Shown piece after piece: positions 56,289-64,000 of a stretch of DNA of 64,000 nucleotides. The stretch spans positions 1 through 64,000 of the forward strand of contig NZ_JAZDRH010000013.1 in assembly GCF_047470865.1 (NCBI RefSeq), written 5' to 3'. Under the pieces are notes generated by a model, which had not been told where the DNA came from, did not search any database, and worked only from the letters and a program-made list of their open reading frames with translations. The DNA is from JAZDRH01 sp047470865 (lineage in GTDB: Bacteria > Pseudomonadota > Gammaproteobacteria > Pseudomonadales > Pseudomonadaceae). Position 1 is the stretch's first letter; every line of letters starts with the position of its first letter. The position numbers and the translations under genes were made by a program.

Positions 56289-56845
56289 TGCTTTTACGTC
56301 ATGGAGAAACAACTCAAGGCGGAGGATTTCGCGGTACGCTTAATGATGCTTTAACCGATATTGGCTGGCAGCATATGCTTGATGCATTGCCAAATGAGCT
56401 CATGGTTGATCAGGTAATATCCTCACCTCTCATGCGTTGTTTAAGTTTTGCTGAGCATTACGCCAAGGTTCATCAGCTACCTTTAGCTATTGATGCGGCA
56501 TTTCAAGAGATTCATTTTGGTGATTGGGAAGGGCGCACTGCTGAACAATTGATGGAGCATCATGCTGATCAGTTAACTAAGTTTTGGGCTGATCCTTTTG
56601 CCTATACCCCGCCTAATGCAGAATCGACACAAAGCTTTATGGAGCGTGTTTTTGAAGGTGTGGCTAAGTTGCAACAGGAATATGCCAATAAAACCTTGCT
56701 GTTAGTCACTCATGCAGGTGTTATTCGCCTCTTGTTAGCCCGTGCACAAGGTGTTGCTTTAAAAGAATTACTGCAAATAAATGTTGCCCATGCCGATGTT
56801 TATCATCTTGATTTTTCAGTAAAGGCTAGAGGCGATATTGTTTAA
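56279..56845 (+). CDS. cobC: Alpha-ribazole phosphatase
   Basis: 188 residues, histidine-phosphatase fold: LLRHGETTQGGGFRG (His8), EIHFGDWEGRTAEQL and the second His in VTHAGVIRLLLA. Removes phosphate from alpha-ribazole-5'-P. Overlaps cobT and cobS. Confidence 0.92.
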   Translation: MRLVLLRHGETTQGGGFRGTLNDALTDIGWQHMLDALPNELMVDQVISSPLMRCLSFAEHYAKVHQLPLAIDAAFQEIHFGDWEGRTAEQLMEHHADQLTKFWADPFAYTPPNAESTQSFMERVFEGVAKLQQEYANKTLLLVTHAGVIRLLLARAQGVALKELLQINVAHADVYHLDFSVKARGDIV

Positions 56846-57572
56846 CTTTTTAATTGCCTTGCAGTTTTTAACACGGGTGCCGGTTACTTTGTTGCGCATG
56901 CCAGAACCAGAAGAAATGGGGCGTTCGGCCTTATATTATCCATTGGTTGGCGGATTGATAGGTGCAGTGTTATGGGGTATTGGCTATCTATTGCCTGAGC
57001 AAAATGCATGGCTGCAAGCGGTTTTATTGTTAGTATTTTGGGTGGTAGTGACAGGTGCGTTACACCTTGATGGCTTTGCTGACATGTTAGATGCATGGGC
57101 AGGTGGGCATGGTGATAAGGAGCGCACTTTAGCCTTAATGAAAGATCCGCGTAGTGGTCCAATGGCTGTGATTGGATTGTTCTTATTATTACTCTTAAAA
57201 TTTGTGCTGCTGGTCAAGATACTTGAGCTGCAGTGGTTTGCACCTTTGCTACTGGCGCCCTGGTTGGCTCGGCTAGGTTTACTGTGGTTGCTGGCAAATG
57301 TACCTTATGTTCGTGAACAAGGGCTGGGTAGCTATATTTCACAGCACTTGCCACGCTCGTTATTGCCTAAATTATTTATGATTAACCTGCTATTACTGGT
57401 TTTTTGGGGCTGGTTGGCGGTCTGGTTAGTTATATTTAATGTGCTGGCGCTATTTTGGTTTCGCCATAATTTGCTCCAGAAAATTGGTGGAACTACTGGT
57501 GATACCGCAGGGGCTTGGGTAGAAATAAGTGAAGTGCTTAGTTTATTTGTAGCCGTTTGTTTTTGGAGTTAG
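56838..57572 (+). CDS. cobS: Cobalamin synthase
   Basis: 244 residues, polytopic membrane enzyme joining AdoCbi-GDP to alpha-ribazole. DGFADMLDAWAGG (metal motif) and six or seven hydrophobic stretches; ends with GGTTGDTAGA-like motif GGTTGDTAGAWVEISE. Last of the cob run; the LRR gene follows after 6 bp. Confidence 0.93.
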   Translation: MFNFLIALQFLTRVPVTLLRMPEPEEMGRSALYYPLVGGLIGAVLWGIGYLLPEQNAWLQAVLLLVFWVVVTGALHLDGFADMLDAWAGGHGDKERTLALMKDPRSGPMAVIGLFLLLLLKFVLLVKILELQWFAPLLLAPWLARLGLLWLLANVPYVREQGLGSYISQHLPRSLLPKLFMINLLLLVFWGWLAVWLVIFNVLALFWFRHNLLQKIGGTTGDTAGAWVEISEVLSLFVAVCFWS

Positions 57573-57578
57573 GTTGTT

Positions 57579-58580
57579 ATGAAGGATAGATTTACCAATC
57601 CATCAGCCGCTATTTTGACAACCCTGGCTAAGGGCTTTGAGGCTCCCGAAATTACACTCCAATTTGATGATATGGCGGCAATCAAACCTGCCGAGCTTAA
57701 AAAAATAAATAAGCTTTGTCAGACCTATCAAGACAGAATAAATGTACGATTTTATGGTATGTATGGACAGGAAGAACAGTTTGATGCTCAGGTATTAGTG
57801 CATCTTCCAGATGTTACTAACCTTACTATTAACTGTTTGAATGCTGTGCTAAATCCAGAATGTCTTTATCAGTTGTCGCACTTGCGTCATTTAGATTTTT
57901 CACCTTATTTGTGGACAGATGTTGAGTTTTTGCAGCATTTTGCTCATCCAGAACAGTTTATGTCATTAGAATTTCGTGATATTCGAAACCAAAAACTCAA
58001 TATGCAAGCTTTAACACGCTTTCCTAATTTAACCTCTTTAGTGTTGTGGGGGCAGGGGAAAGGTATTGAAAGTATCAAAAGCCTCAAGCAGCTTAAAAAG
58101 TTACAGTTGAGAAAATTTCCTCACCTTGATTTATCAATACTCAATAATTTACACCAACTTGAAGAGTTATTTTTATACTCAGGCGCGCAAGATAATTTAG
58201 AAGCCATTCAAGCACTACCTATACATACGTTGAAAATTGATGGTATTCGAGGTTTGCGTAGTTTGGGTGAGCTACAGCGTTTTGGTTTGCTAAAAAACTT
58301 AATTATTGAAAACCAAGGGCAGCTTGCTGAAATAGATTTTACTAATTGCCAGCATTTGCAAATAGTTAGCTTAAGAAAACTAAAAGGCTTGCAGCGGTTA
58401 AAAAATATTCAGTATTTAACGCACCTTAAAAAGCTGTATTTACAAGCAGTTAGCTTAGAGTTCTTTACTGAAGTTGCTCCATTTTTACCAAGCAGTTTGC
58501 AGTGCTGTAGCGTTTATTCATTAGCGACTAAAGAGAATAAAGCGATTAACCAGTTTTTAAAGGAAAAGGGATTGAAATAA
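57579..58580 (+). CDS. Leucine-rich-repeat protein, unknown
   Basis: 333 residues. From about 85 on there are at least eight loose leucine-rich repeats with spacing 20-25 (LSHLRHLDFS, FPNLTSLVLW, LKQLKKLQLR, LHQLEELFLY, LTHLKKLYLQ). N-terminal 80 residues have no repeats. No signal peptide, so cytoplasmic; GGAG precedes the ATG. It stands 6 bp past cobS in the same direction and is probably transcribed with it, but no link to cobalamin can be seen. Function unknown. Confidence 0.75.
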   Translation: MKDRFTNPSAAILTTLAKGFEAPEITLQFDDMAAIKPAELKKINKLCQTYQDRINVRFYGMYGQEEQFDAQVLVHLPDVTNLTINCLNAVLNPECLYQLSHLRHLDFSPYLWTDVEFLQHFAHPEQFMSLEFRDIRNQKLNMQALTRFPNLTSLVLWGQGKGIESIKSLKQLKKLQLRKFPHLDLSILNNLHQLEELFLYSGAQDNLEAIQALPIHTLKIDGIRGLRSLGELQRFGLLKNLIIENQGQLAEIDFTNCQHLQIVSLRKLKGLQRLKNIQYLTHLKKLYLQAVSLEFFTEVAPFLPSSLQCCSVYSLATKENKAINQFLKEKGLK

Positions 58581-58658
58581 GCTGTGACTCTGTAGTCAGG
58601 AAATGTTTATAGCATTGTGCTATCATGTTTGATTCTTGCAAAAGATCAGGAGGACAAG

Positions 58659-58850
58659 ATGAGTGTGAAAAATGCACAGGAGTCAGAATTGACGAGTGAA
58701 ATGATTGCTCGCCAAACAGCGTTGTTCTTGAAAAAAGGTGGTAGTGTTGAGCGAGTGCCTGTAGGTCATAGCGCCCAAACAGCACAATACGTTAGTCAAT
58801 TCAAACGCTCTAATACTAAGAACCGTAAGCCGCCAACACCAGTAAAATAG
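58659..58850 (+). CDS. Small basic protein with SutA-like motif
   Basis: 63 residues from the ATG at 58659, with a perfect AGGAGG 5 bases upstream. Contains FLKKGGSVERVP, close in pattern to FLSRGGKVQEI of SutA, the slow-growth RNAP-binding factor of P. aeruginosa, but lacks its acidic N-terminus and is shorter than SutA. C-terminus is basic (FKRSNTKNRKPPTPVK). The similarity is by eye only. Ends at a terminator. Confidence 0.6.
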   Translation: MSVKNAQESELTSEMIARQTALFLKKGGSVERVPVGHSAQTAQYVSQFKRSNTKNRKPPTPVK

Positions 58851-58857
58851 AATTAAT

Positions 58858-58898
58858 AAAAAAGCCGCTCCTAATTATGATTAGGTAGCGGCTTTTTT
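58858..58898. terminator. Bidirectional terminator
   Basis: A stem AAAAAAGCCGCT/AGCGGCTTTTTT continuing CCTAAT/ATTAGG, loop TATG, between the small protein and tsdA; works on both strands. Confidence 0.88.
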
Positions 58899-58912
58899 AC
58901 GCTTAAGCGTTA

Positions 58913-59836
58913 TTACTTAGTGCCTTGCCCTAAAATAACGCCATTCACTTTTTCGCCATATAGGTTAACACCATCATTCGCATGGTATTTAACGCGGGTT
59001 TCTTCTACAGAACCATTTACTAAACGCGGATCTTGTGGGCGCTCATGGCTGTTCATGTAGGCTGCCACATCCCAAGCTTCTTGGTCGCTTAGTGTGTGCC
59101 CTTTACCTAATGGCATGTTAGCTTTAATGAAGGTTGCAGCCGTGTTGATACGGTGCATGCCTGCGCCCCAGTTAAAGGAGTCTTTGCCCCAAAGTGGTGG
59201 GAAGGCGTAGTTTTCACCTACTTTTTGACCTTCACCATTAGGGCCATGGCAATAAGCGCATTGGTCTGCATAAACCTGCTTGCCACGCTCTAGGCTATAG
59301 CCATCTTTGGGTTTTGCTACGTTAGGGTAGGCACGGCCAGGTAACTCTACACCTGTAGGTGCATTGGTGGCTAGCCAGTAAGAGTAAGTGATCAGCGCAG
59401 TCATTTCTGGGCTATCTGCAGCTGGTGGCTTGCCATTCATGCTGAATTGAAAGCAGCCTTGAATGCGCTCAGCATAAGTATTGACTTTGTTGTTTTTGCT
59501 GCGGTAAGCAGGATACATACCATATGCAGCCCATAAAGGTGCTGCATTAGCTAGGCGGCCTTGATCCATATGGCAGTTAACGCAGTTTAAGCCGTTGCCA
59601 ACGTATTCAGGCGCTTCACGCTTGGTATCAACAAAGATCGCGTGGCCTTTACGTACCATTTCACCAAATGCGTTGTCAGGCAAGTCGGCTTCGAGTGGAG
59701 GCACATGGTAGCTTTCGCCGGCTGCTTTTTGCGCAGAAGGCTGTAGTTGAGACTGATCATCCATTTTAATTGGTGTGGCTGCCAAGGCTACACTAGTAAC
59801 ACTAAGAGCTAAGGTGCTTAATAATAGTTTTTTCAT
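58913..59836 (-). CDS. tsdA: Thiosulfate dehydrogenase TsdA (diheme cytochrome)
   Basis: 307 residues from the third Met (59836; AAGG 8 bases upstream). Signal peptide to about 22, heme 1 CVNCH and heme 2 CAYCH (88-92 and 196-200, counted from the longer start at 59845). The TsdA-type Cys ligand of heme 1 is in RIQGCFQFSMNGKPP (Cys131 in the same count). Oxidises thiosulfate to tetrathionate or the reverse in the periplasm. Partner gene tsdB lies directly upstream. Confidence 0.9.
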   Translation of the reverse strand: MKKLLLSTLALSVTSVALAATPIKMDDQSQLQPSAQKAAGESYHVPPLEADLPDNAFGEMVRKGHAIFVDTKREAPEYVGNGLNCVNCHMDQGRLANAAPLWAAYGMYPAYRSKNNKVNTYAERIQGCFQFSMNGKPPAADSPEMTALITYSYWLATNAPTGVELPGRAYPNVAKPKDGYSLERGKQVYADQCAYCHGPNGEGQKVGENYAFPPLWGKDSFNWGAGMHRINTAATFIKANMPLGKGHTLSDQEAWDVAAYMNSHERPQDPRLVNGSVEETRVKYHANDGVNLYGEKVNGVILGQGTK

Positions 59837-59846
59837 GGTCATCACC

Positions 59847-60482
59847 TTATTTACCTAAACCTGAGAAATACTGGGCAATGGCATCTATTTCGCTTTCAGT
59901 GAGTGCGCGTGCGATATGGCCCATTAAGTCTGCATGGTCATTTTTACGAGTGCCGTTTTTCCATGCATGTAGTTGGTTTTTAAGATAGCTAGGATGTTGT
60001 CCTGCTAAAGGTGGAAAAGATGTGCCAACACCAACGCCGCCAGGGCCGTGACATACAACACACTCTGGAATATTGCGTGTCCAGTCGCCGCGCAAGGCAA
60101 GCGTTTCACCTTCGCCTTCAGGTTTTTTGGCACGTGTCACTTCAGGTGTTTTTGGTGATTTCATGGATGCAATATATTGTGATACTGCAAGTGCTTCCTC
60201 GTCTGTTAAACCGTTAGCAATTGGTAGCATGATAGGGTTTTGACGAGTACCAGAACGGAAATCGTGAATTTGCTTGTTTAAATATTCAGCAGGATAGCCT
60301 GAAATATGAGGGAAGCCGCCTGCATCCATGCCCATGCCTTCTGGGCCATGGCAAGTGATGCACGCAATGGCGCCTGGATTGGAGCCGCCTTTTTGGTAGA
60401 TAGCTTGTCCGTCAGCAGCTAAAGCAGAGCTGACAGCGGTTGCAAGCAGTCCACCGCAAATCAATTTTGTGATTGAACGCAT
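59847..60482 (-). CDS. tsdB: Diheme cytochrome c (TsdB, electron acceptor)
   Basis: 211 residues. Signal peptide to about 22; two class I heme sites CITCH (41-45) and CVVCH (141-145), each followed by a cytochrome c4-like fold (YLNKQIHDFRSGTR, YLKNQLHAWKNGTR). Close to tsdA (10 bp), which makes TsdB the likely acceptor. Plain c4-type cytochrome would be the alternative. Confidence 0.85.
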   Translation of the reverse strand: MRSITKLICGGLLATAVSSALAADGQAIYQKGGSNPGAIACITCHGPEGMGMDAGGFPHISGYPAEYLNKQIHDFRSGTRQNPIMLPIANGLTDEEALAVSQYIASMKSPKTPEVTRAKKPEGEGETLALRGDWTRNIPECVVCHGPGGVGVGTSFPPLAGQHPSYLKNQLHAWKNGTRKNDHADLMGHIARALTESEIDAIAQYFSGLGK

Positions 60483-60819
60483 TTATTATTCCTCGCAGGA
60501 TTTAACTGTAGGTTAAGTACAGTTTGTTCACAGTCGCCGTCTTCTTATTAGTAGTGTATTAGTACTTTTTATAGGGATAGGTTTTCTAGAATCCTATACT
60601 TAAATTGTATCTAAGCTTATTCTAAAAAGTGCTTAGACCTTAGTGAAAATAACTAATATGGCGCTAGTCTATTTACTTCTATGGGTATACCCATTTTAAA
60701 GGGCCGTGATTCTATCAGTATTTTTAGGTGCCCGCGAGTTTGGTAAAACCTTGTAAATAAATGGTTAATTAAAAATATCACATGTAAGTGTTTACTTTTT
60801 ACATGTAAGGATGTAGTTT
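60483..60819. other. Divergent control region between tsdB and the DUF2170 gene
   Basis: 337 bp. It holds an imperfect dyad (60578-60596, inner TTCTAGAA palindrome) near the tsd side, and two direct ACATGTAA boxes at 60780-60787 and 60801-60808, spaced 21 bp start to start, directly before the ribosome site of the DUF2170 gene. No RNA gene seen. Confidence 0.5.
60780..60808. repeat. Two direct ACATGTAA boxes, 21 bp apart
   Basis: Both copies contain the palindrome ACATGT and lie on one face of the helix (two turns apart), ending 11 bp before the start of the DUF2170 gene. Candidate operator for an envelope-stress regulator. Confidence 0.55.
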
Positions 60820-61449
60820 GTGCTTATGGACAAGAAATCATCAGCCTATTATCAGCGTCAGTTTCGTCAGCGTTTACGTGAGCAGGGTTTAGTCAAAAAA
60901 GAAGTATGGATCTTGCCTGAAAATGCTGCGCAATTGAACTACATTGAACGCAAGTTACGTCACTCTATTACGACAGCGCTTGCCGCAACCGAAGAGGGAA
61001 TAGAGGTTATGCCTAACTCAGTATGGACAATTTCACAGTTGCATCAGGCGTTAAGTGCAACTTCACTTGTGCAAAGTAATGCAGTGCAAGTAGAGGTTAT
61101 TGATGGGGTTGAACCTAGTCTGCATGTGGTTATGCGAGAATATGGCGATCTACCTATTTTTATCGCCATCATGGGTGAGCAAATTATTGCCGAAGTAGTT
61201 TTGTGGCCGGCTAGTGATATTGCGGATAAACCTAAGTTTCATGAAGAAGTATTGCGCAGCCATAAATTTTTCCCATTATCCAGTATAGGTTTAGAGATAC
61301 TGCCAGATGGTGAAGAGTGCTACATCATGTACGGTGCACTCAGCGCTACATCTAAAATTGAAAATGTTGTATTAGAGCTTGAAGTACTAGCCGACAATGT
61401 TATGAAAGCTACAGCAGCGTTTGAATCTTTTTTACCAGCAATCAGCTAA
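60820..61449 (+). CDS. DUF2170 (YjfI-like) protein
   Basis: 209 residues. GTG at 60820 fits TAAGG (9 bases away) better than the ATG at 60826. Soluble, no signal; a basic N-terminus (SSAYYQRQFRQRLREQGL) like a phage-type helix and a DUF2170 domain (YGDLPIFIAIMGEQIIAEV, IGLEILPDGEECYIMYG). It heads pspA and flotillin genes, as PA3732 does in P. aeruginosa. Function unknown. Confidence 0.8.
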   Translation: MLMDKKSSAYYQRQFRQRLREQGLVKKEVWILPENAAQLNYIERKLRHSITTALAATEEGIEVMPNSVWTISQLHQALSATSLVQSNAVQVEVIDGVEPSLHVVMREYGDLPIFIAIMGEQIIAEVVLWPASDIADKPKFHEEVLRSHKFFPLSSIGLEILPDGEECYIMYGALSATSKIENVVLELEVLADNVMKATAAFESFLPAIS

Positions 61450-61465
61450 TTGCAAGGAGTAACCT

Positions 61466-62164
61466 ATGAACGTATGGAGCAAATTAATGACCGCTCTTCG
61501 TGGCGGCGCCAATGAGTTAGGCGAAGCTATGGTTGATAGCCAAGCAATGCGTATTTTAGATCAAGAAATTCGTGATGCTGATGAAGAGTTAAAAAAAGCC
61601 CGTGAAGCGCTAGCCGAGATCATGGCTAAACATAAGTTAGCTGTAGATCGTGCTAATAAAAGCCAAGCAAAAGTTTCTGAGTATGAAGAGTACGCAGTTA
61701 AAGCACTGGAATCGGGTAATGAAACACTGGCGCTGGAAGTTGCCGAAAAAATAGCCTTGCTAGAATCAAGCATGAAGGAAGATAAAGAGCAAAAGGAAGC
61801 TTATGCACGTAGCGTAGAACAATTGCGCCATTCTGTGCAGCAGGCGCAAAGCAATATCAAGCGCCTTAAACAGCAAGTAGATACGCTAAAAGCGACGGAA
61901 ACAGTGCAAAAAGCACAAGTAGCTGTTGCTACGCGTCAAGGTGGCTCTCAAGCAAAACTGCATACTGCGTTAGAGTCATTAGAGCGAATCAAGCAAAAAC
62001 AAGCTGAGCGTAGTGCAAAGTTAGAAGCCAGCCAAGAAATTGTTGAGCTTGAAGATGCGGATGCTCAGCTTCAGAAAAAACTGCGTGATGCAGGGATTTC
62101 AGCAGATACTAATAGCGCTAATGCTATTTTGGAACGTTTGAAAGCCAGAGCAGTCCAAGAATAA
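61466..62164 (+). CDS. PspA/IM30 (Vipp1) family membrane-stress protein
   Basis: 232 residues, nearly all helical: five amphipathic helices with long coiled coils (LDQEIRDADEELKKAREALA and on). ESCRT-III-like protein that polymerises on damaged inner membrane. Starts 16 bp after the DUF2170 gene, GGAG 6 bases before the ATG. No PspB/C or PspF seen nearby. Confidence 0.9.
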   Translation: MNVWSKLMTALRGGANELGEAMVDSQAMRILDQEIRDADEELKKAREALAEIMAKHKLAVDRANKSQAKVSEYEEYAVKALESGNETLALEVAEKIALLESSMKEDKEQKEAYARSVEQLRHSVQQAQSNIKRLKQQVDTLKATETVQKAQVAVATRQGGSQAKLHTALESLERIKQKQAERSAKLEASQEIVELEDADAQLQKKLRDAGISADTNSANAILERLKARAVQE

Positions 62165-62177
62165 ATTATGGGAAATA

Positions 62178-62205
62178 GCGGCTACTTATTAAGTTAAGTA
62201 GCCGC
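62178..62205 (+). other. Strong intercistronic hairpin
   Basis: Perfect 11-bp stem GCGGCTACTTA/TAAGTAGCCGC between pspA and the next gene, no U-tract; probably RNA stability or processing. Confidence 0.55.
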
Positions 62206-62230
62206 CCTTAACTACAGGAGTCCCTCGCTG

Positions 62231-62887
62231 ATGGAGCTATTCTTTAATACCATCATGCAGTTTCCCGTTATCGTGCTTACCTTTTTGCTGTGTATTGCCA
62301 TTGTTTATTGGTTGATTGCAGCATTAGGGATAGTTGAAGTCGATGTGCTGGACTTCGATATGGAAATTGATGGTGTCGTACAGGGTAAGCTTGAAGGAGC
62401 ATTAGAAGCCTTTGCTGGTTTATTAATGCGCTTAGGCTTGGTTGGGATTCCAATTACTCTTCTTCTTACTGTTTTATTCTTTTTTGCTTGGTTGGTAGGT
62501 TATTTTGTGCAATTGCTATTGCTCAATCACTTGCCTTTAGGCTGGTTTGTTTATCCGATAGGTATAGTTGTTTTAATAGGCGCACTTTTTGTGGCTATGT
62601 TTTGCACTGTTGTAATTTGCCGCCCGTTAGGATCATTCTTTCGTAAAGCCAAATCTATGAATAGCCATCCAACTATTTTAGGGCGCACTGCAGTTTTACG
62701 TAGTGGTAAGGTTACTCCTTCTTTTGGTGAGGCGTTACTAGAAGATGGTGGTGCTGGTTTGCTGCTTAAAGTAAGAGCTAAAGAGCCTAATAGCTTTAAA
62801 CGTGGTGATCGTGTTGTGCTAATTGAATATATCGCTGATCAGCATGTGTACTACATTGTTAGTGAGAGTGAGTTTTCTGGATCATGA
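62231..62887 (+). CDS. YqiJ-like OB-fold membrane protein (DUF1449)
   Basis: 218 residues: three or four hydrophobic segments (about 10-35, 70-100 and 108-135) and a C-terminal OB/NfeD-like domain (ILGRTAVLRSGKVTPSFGEA, FKRGDRVVLIEY). Members sit before flotillin genes (yqiJ-yqiK in E. coli). The CAGGAG site lies 11 bases before the ATG. Role in membrane microdomains inferred from place. Confidence 0.8.
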   Translation: MELFFNTIMQFPVIVLTFLLCIAIVYWLIAALGIVEVDVLDFDMEIDGVVQGKLEGALEAFAGLLMRLGLVGIPITLLLTVLFFFAWLVGYFVQLLLLNHLPLGWFVYPIGIVVLIGALFVAMFCTVVICRPLGSFFRKAKSMNSHPTILGRTAVLRSGKVTPSFGEALLEDGGAGLLLKVRAKEPNSFKRGDRVVLIEYIADQHVYYIVSESEFSGS

Positions 62888-62989
62888 CAAAGTGTGACTT
62901 TGAGGTGGTTTGGCACTCTCTCAACTAGATATTCTCGATCAGCCCGTTAGCAGGTGTTAATGTGTGCTAGGTCATCAAGGAAAATGACA

Positions 62990-63004
62990 AAGGGCTTAGC
63001 CCTT
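62990..63004 (+). other. Small hairpin before the flotillin gene
   Basis: AAGGGC/GCCCTT with loop TTA, followed by a partly T-rich run, and a second TTGCCA/TGGCAA hairpin at 63018-63032. Possible attenuator or mRNA processing point. Confidence 0.35.
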
Positions 63005-63066
63005 ATATATTTAACTCTTGCCAATATGGCAAAAATTATTAATGGGATACAAGGAGCACGCAACGC

Positions 63067-64000
63067 ATGAGTATGGCTACCTTAATGCCTTTCCTAATTG
63101 GAATAGGTCTTTTCTTCTTAGTCATTATTGGCTTTTTTGCATTATTTAAAGCCTTCTATATCAAAGTGCCACAAGGTACGGCTTTGATTGTCAATGATAT
63201 GTCTTCAATGCCTAAAGTGCACTTTACAGGTGCTTTAGTTTACCCAGTGATTTACAAAAAAGAGTTTATGAAAATCTCTTTATTAACACTGGAAGTTGAT
63301 CGTCGTGGTAAAGATGGTTTGATTTGTCGTGACAACTTACGTGCTGATATTACAGTTGCTTTTTATTTGCGCGTAAATGAAACCCAAGAAGATGTGTTAA
63401 AAGTAGCTAAAGCTATTGGCGTAGATCGTGCCTCTGATCGTATTGCAGTTAATGAGCTATTTAACGCTAAGTTTTCAGAAGCGTTAAAAACAGTGGGTAA
63501 ACAATTTGATTTTGTGCACTTGTTTGAAGAGCGTCAAAACTTCCGTGATCGTATTATTGAAGTTATAGGTAATGACCTTAATGGTTATGCGCTAGAAGAC
63601 GTTGCGATTGACTATCTTGAACAAACGCCGAAAGCCTCATTAGATCCATTTAATATTTTGGATGCTGAGGGTATTCGTAAGATTACTGAATTAACGGCTA
63701 CGCAAAACGTTATTACTAACGAACTTGAGCGTAATGAAGAGTTAGCTATCAAGAAAAAGAACGTTGAAACGCGTGAAGCTACTTTAGAGCTTGAGCGACA
63801 ACAAGCAGATGCGGAAGCACGTCAGCAGCGTGAAATTGAAACTATTCGTGCTCGCGAACAAGCAGAGACCGAAAAAGTACGTGAAGAAGAACGTTTAAAA
63901 TCTGAGATGGCACGTATTCAAACAGCACAAGAGTTAGAAGTGCGTGAAGAAAATCGTTTGCGTGAAGTAGAAGTAGCTGAGCAAAACCGTGAACGTGCTG
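63067..64000 (+). CDS. Flotillin/YqiK family protein (3' end beyond window)
   Basis: 311 codons are visible. N-terminal helix (about 8-28), SPFH/Band-7 domain (about 30-200; VPQGTALIVNDMSS, RRGKDGLICRDNLRADIT) and the start of the long Glu-rich flotillin coiled coil (ELERNEELAIKKKNVE and on) running off the window. AAGGAG lies 12 bases before the ATG. Last visible gene of the operon with pspA; scaffolds membrane microdomains in this family. Confidence 0.92.
   Translation, partial: MSMATLMPFLIGIGLFFLVIIGFFALFKAFYIKVPQGTALIVNDMSSMPKVHFTGALVYPVIYKKEFMKISLLTLEVDRRGKDGLICRDNLRADITVAFYLRVNETQEDVLKVAKAIGVDRASDRIAVNELFNAKFSEALKTVGKQFDFVHLFEERQNFRDRIIEVIGNDLNGYALEDVAIDYLEQTPKASLDPFNILDAEGIRKITELTATQNVITNELERNEELAIKKKNVETREATLELERQQADAEARQQREIETIRAREQAETEKVREEERLKSEMARIQTAQELEVREENRLREVEVAEQNRERA

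Overview
The window reads as chromosomal DNA of a gammaproteobacterium of the Pseudomonadaceae. The gene order rpoN-hpf-ptsN-rapZ-ptsO, lptB-lptA-lptC-kdsC-kdsD, mlaFEDCB-ibaG-murA-hisG-hisD-hisC, cysNC/cysD, nif3, algW, zapG, trpS, dksA and dusB-fis-purH-purD-retS is the one known from Pseudomonas. The base composition is clearly more AT-rich than in typical Pseudomonas, and together with the tsdBA genes this points to one of the low-GC side branches of the family (Thiopseudomonas/Denitrificimonas-like). That placement is inference; species cannot be named from the sequence alone.

Layout. 1-5300 is an AT-rich accessory stretch: a gene split by a decayed IS3-family element, a type Va autotransporter and two lipoproteins of unknown function. 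It ends at the 3' end of a tRNA-Leu(CAG). 5551-12601 is the translation/replication block rnr-rlmB-rpsF-rpsR-(DUF2232)-rplI-dnaB. 12681-24080 holds a DMT transporter, a RetS-like hybrid kinase with a degenerate kinase core, the dusB-fis-purH-purD genes, a zinc-ribbon/DUF3426 protein interrupted by a run of Ns inside a 9-bp repeat, prmA and an acyltransferase. 24255-39704 is the envelope, nitrogen-PTS and histidine block, starting with a SRAP-family protein that lacks its catalytic cysteine. 39752-45760 has a manganese-exporter gene behind a yybP-ykoY riboswitch, an alkane hydroxylase, sulfate activation genes and a Nif3 protein. 45932-53631 carries algW, zapG, a hydrolase, trpS, dksA, miaB, a methyltransferase and nrdR. 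53624-58850 is ribD joined to the cobalamin lower-ligand genes cobU-cobT-cobC-cobS, then a leucine-rich-repeat protein and a small basic protein. 58913-60482 is tsdA/tsdB (thiosulfate dehydrogenase and its cytochrome). 60820-64000 is a membrane-stress operon: DUF2170 protein, PspA, YqiJ-like OB-fold membrane protein and a flotillin cut by the window edge.

How the genes work together: KdsD/KdsC (KDO synthesis), LptA/B/C (LPS export), the Mla system (phospholipid traffic), MurA (peptidoglycan), AlgW (periplasmic stress) and the PspA/flotillin operon all serve the envelope. Fis, DksA, Hpf, RpoN and the PTS-Ntr proteins are global regulators. CysD/CysNC and TsdA/TsdB handle sulfur. I see no CRISPR array, rRNA or intact mobile element. 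The least ordinary items are the pseudokinase-like RetS homologue, the SRAP protein without its active-site residues, the repeat-embedded assembly gap whose stated length breaks the frame, and the IS remnant whose removal restores an open reading frame.
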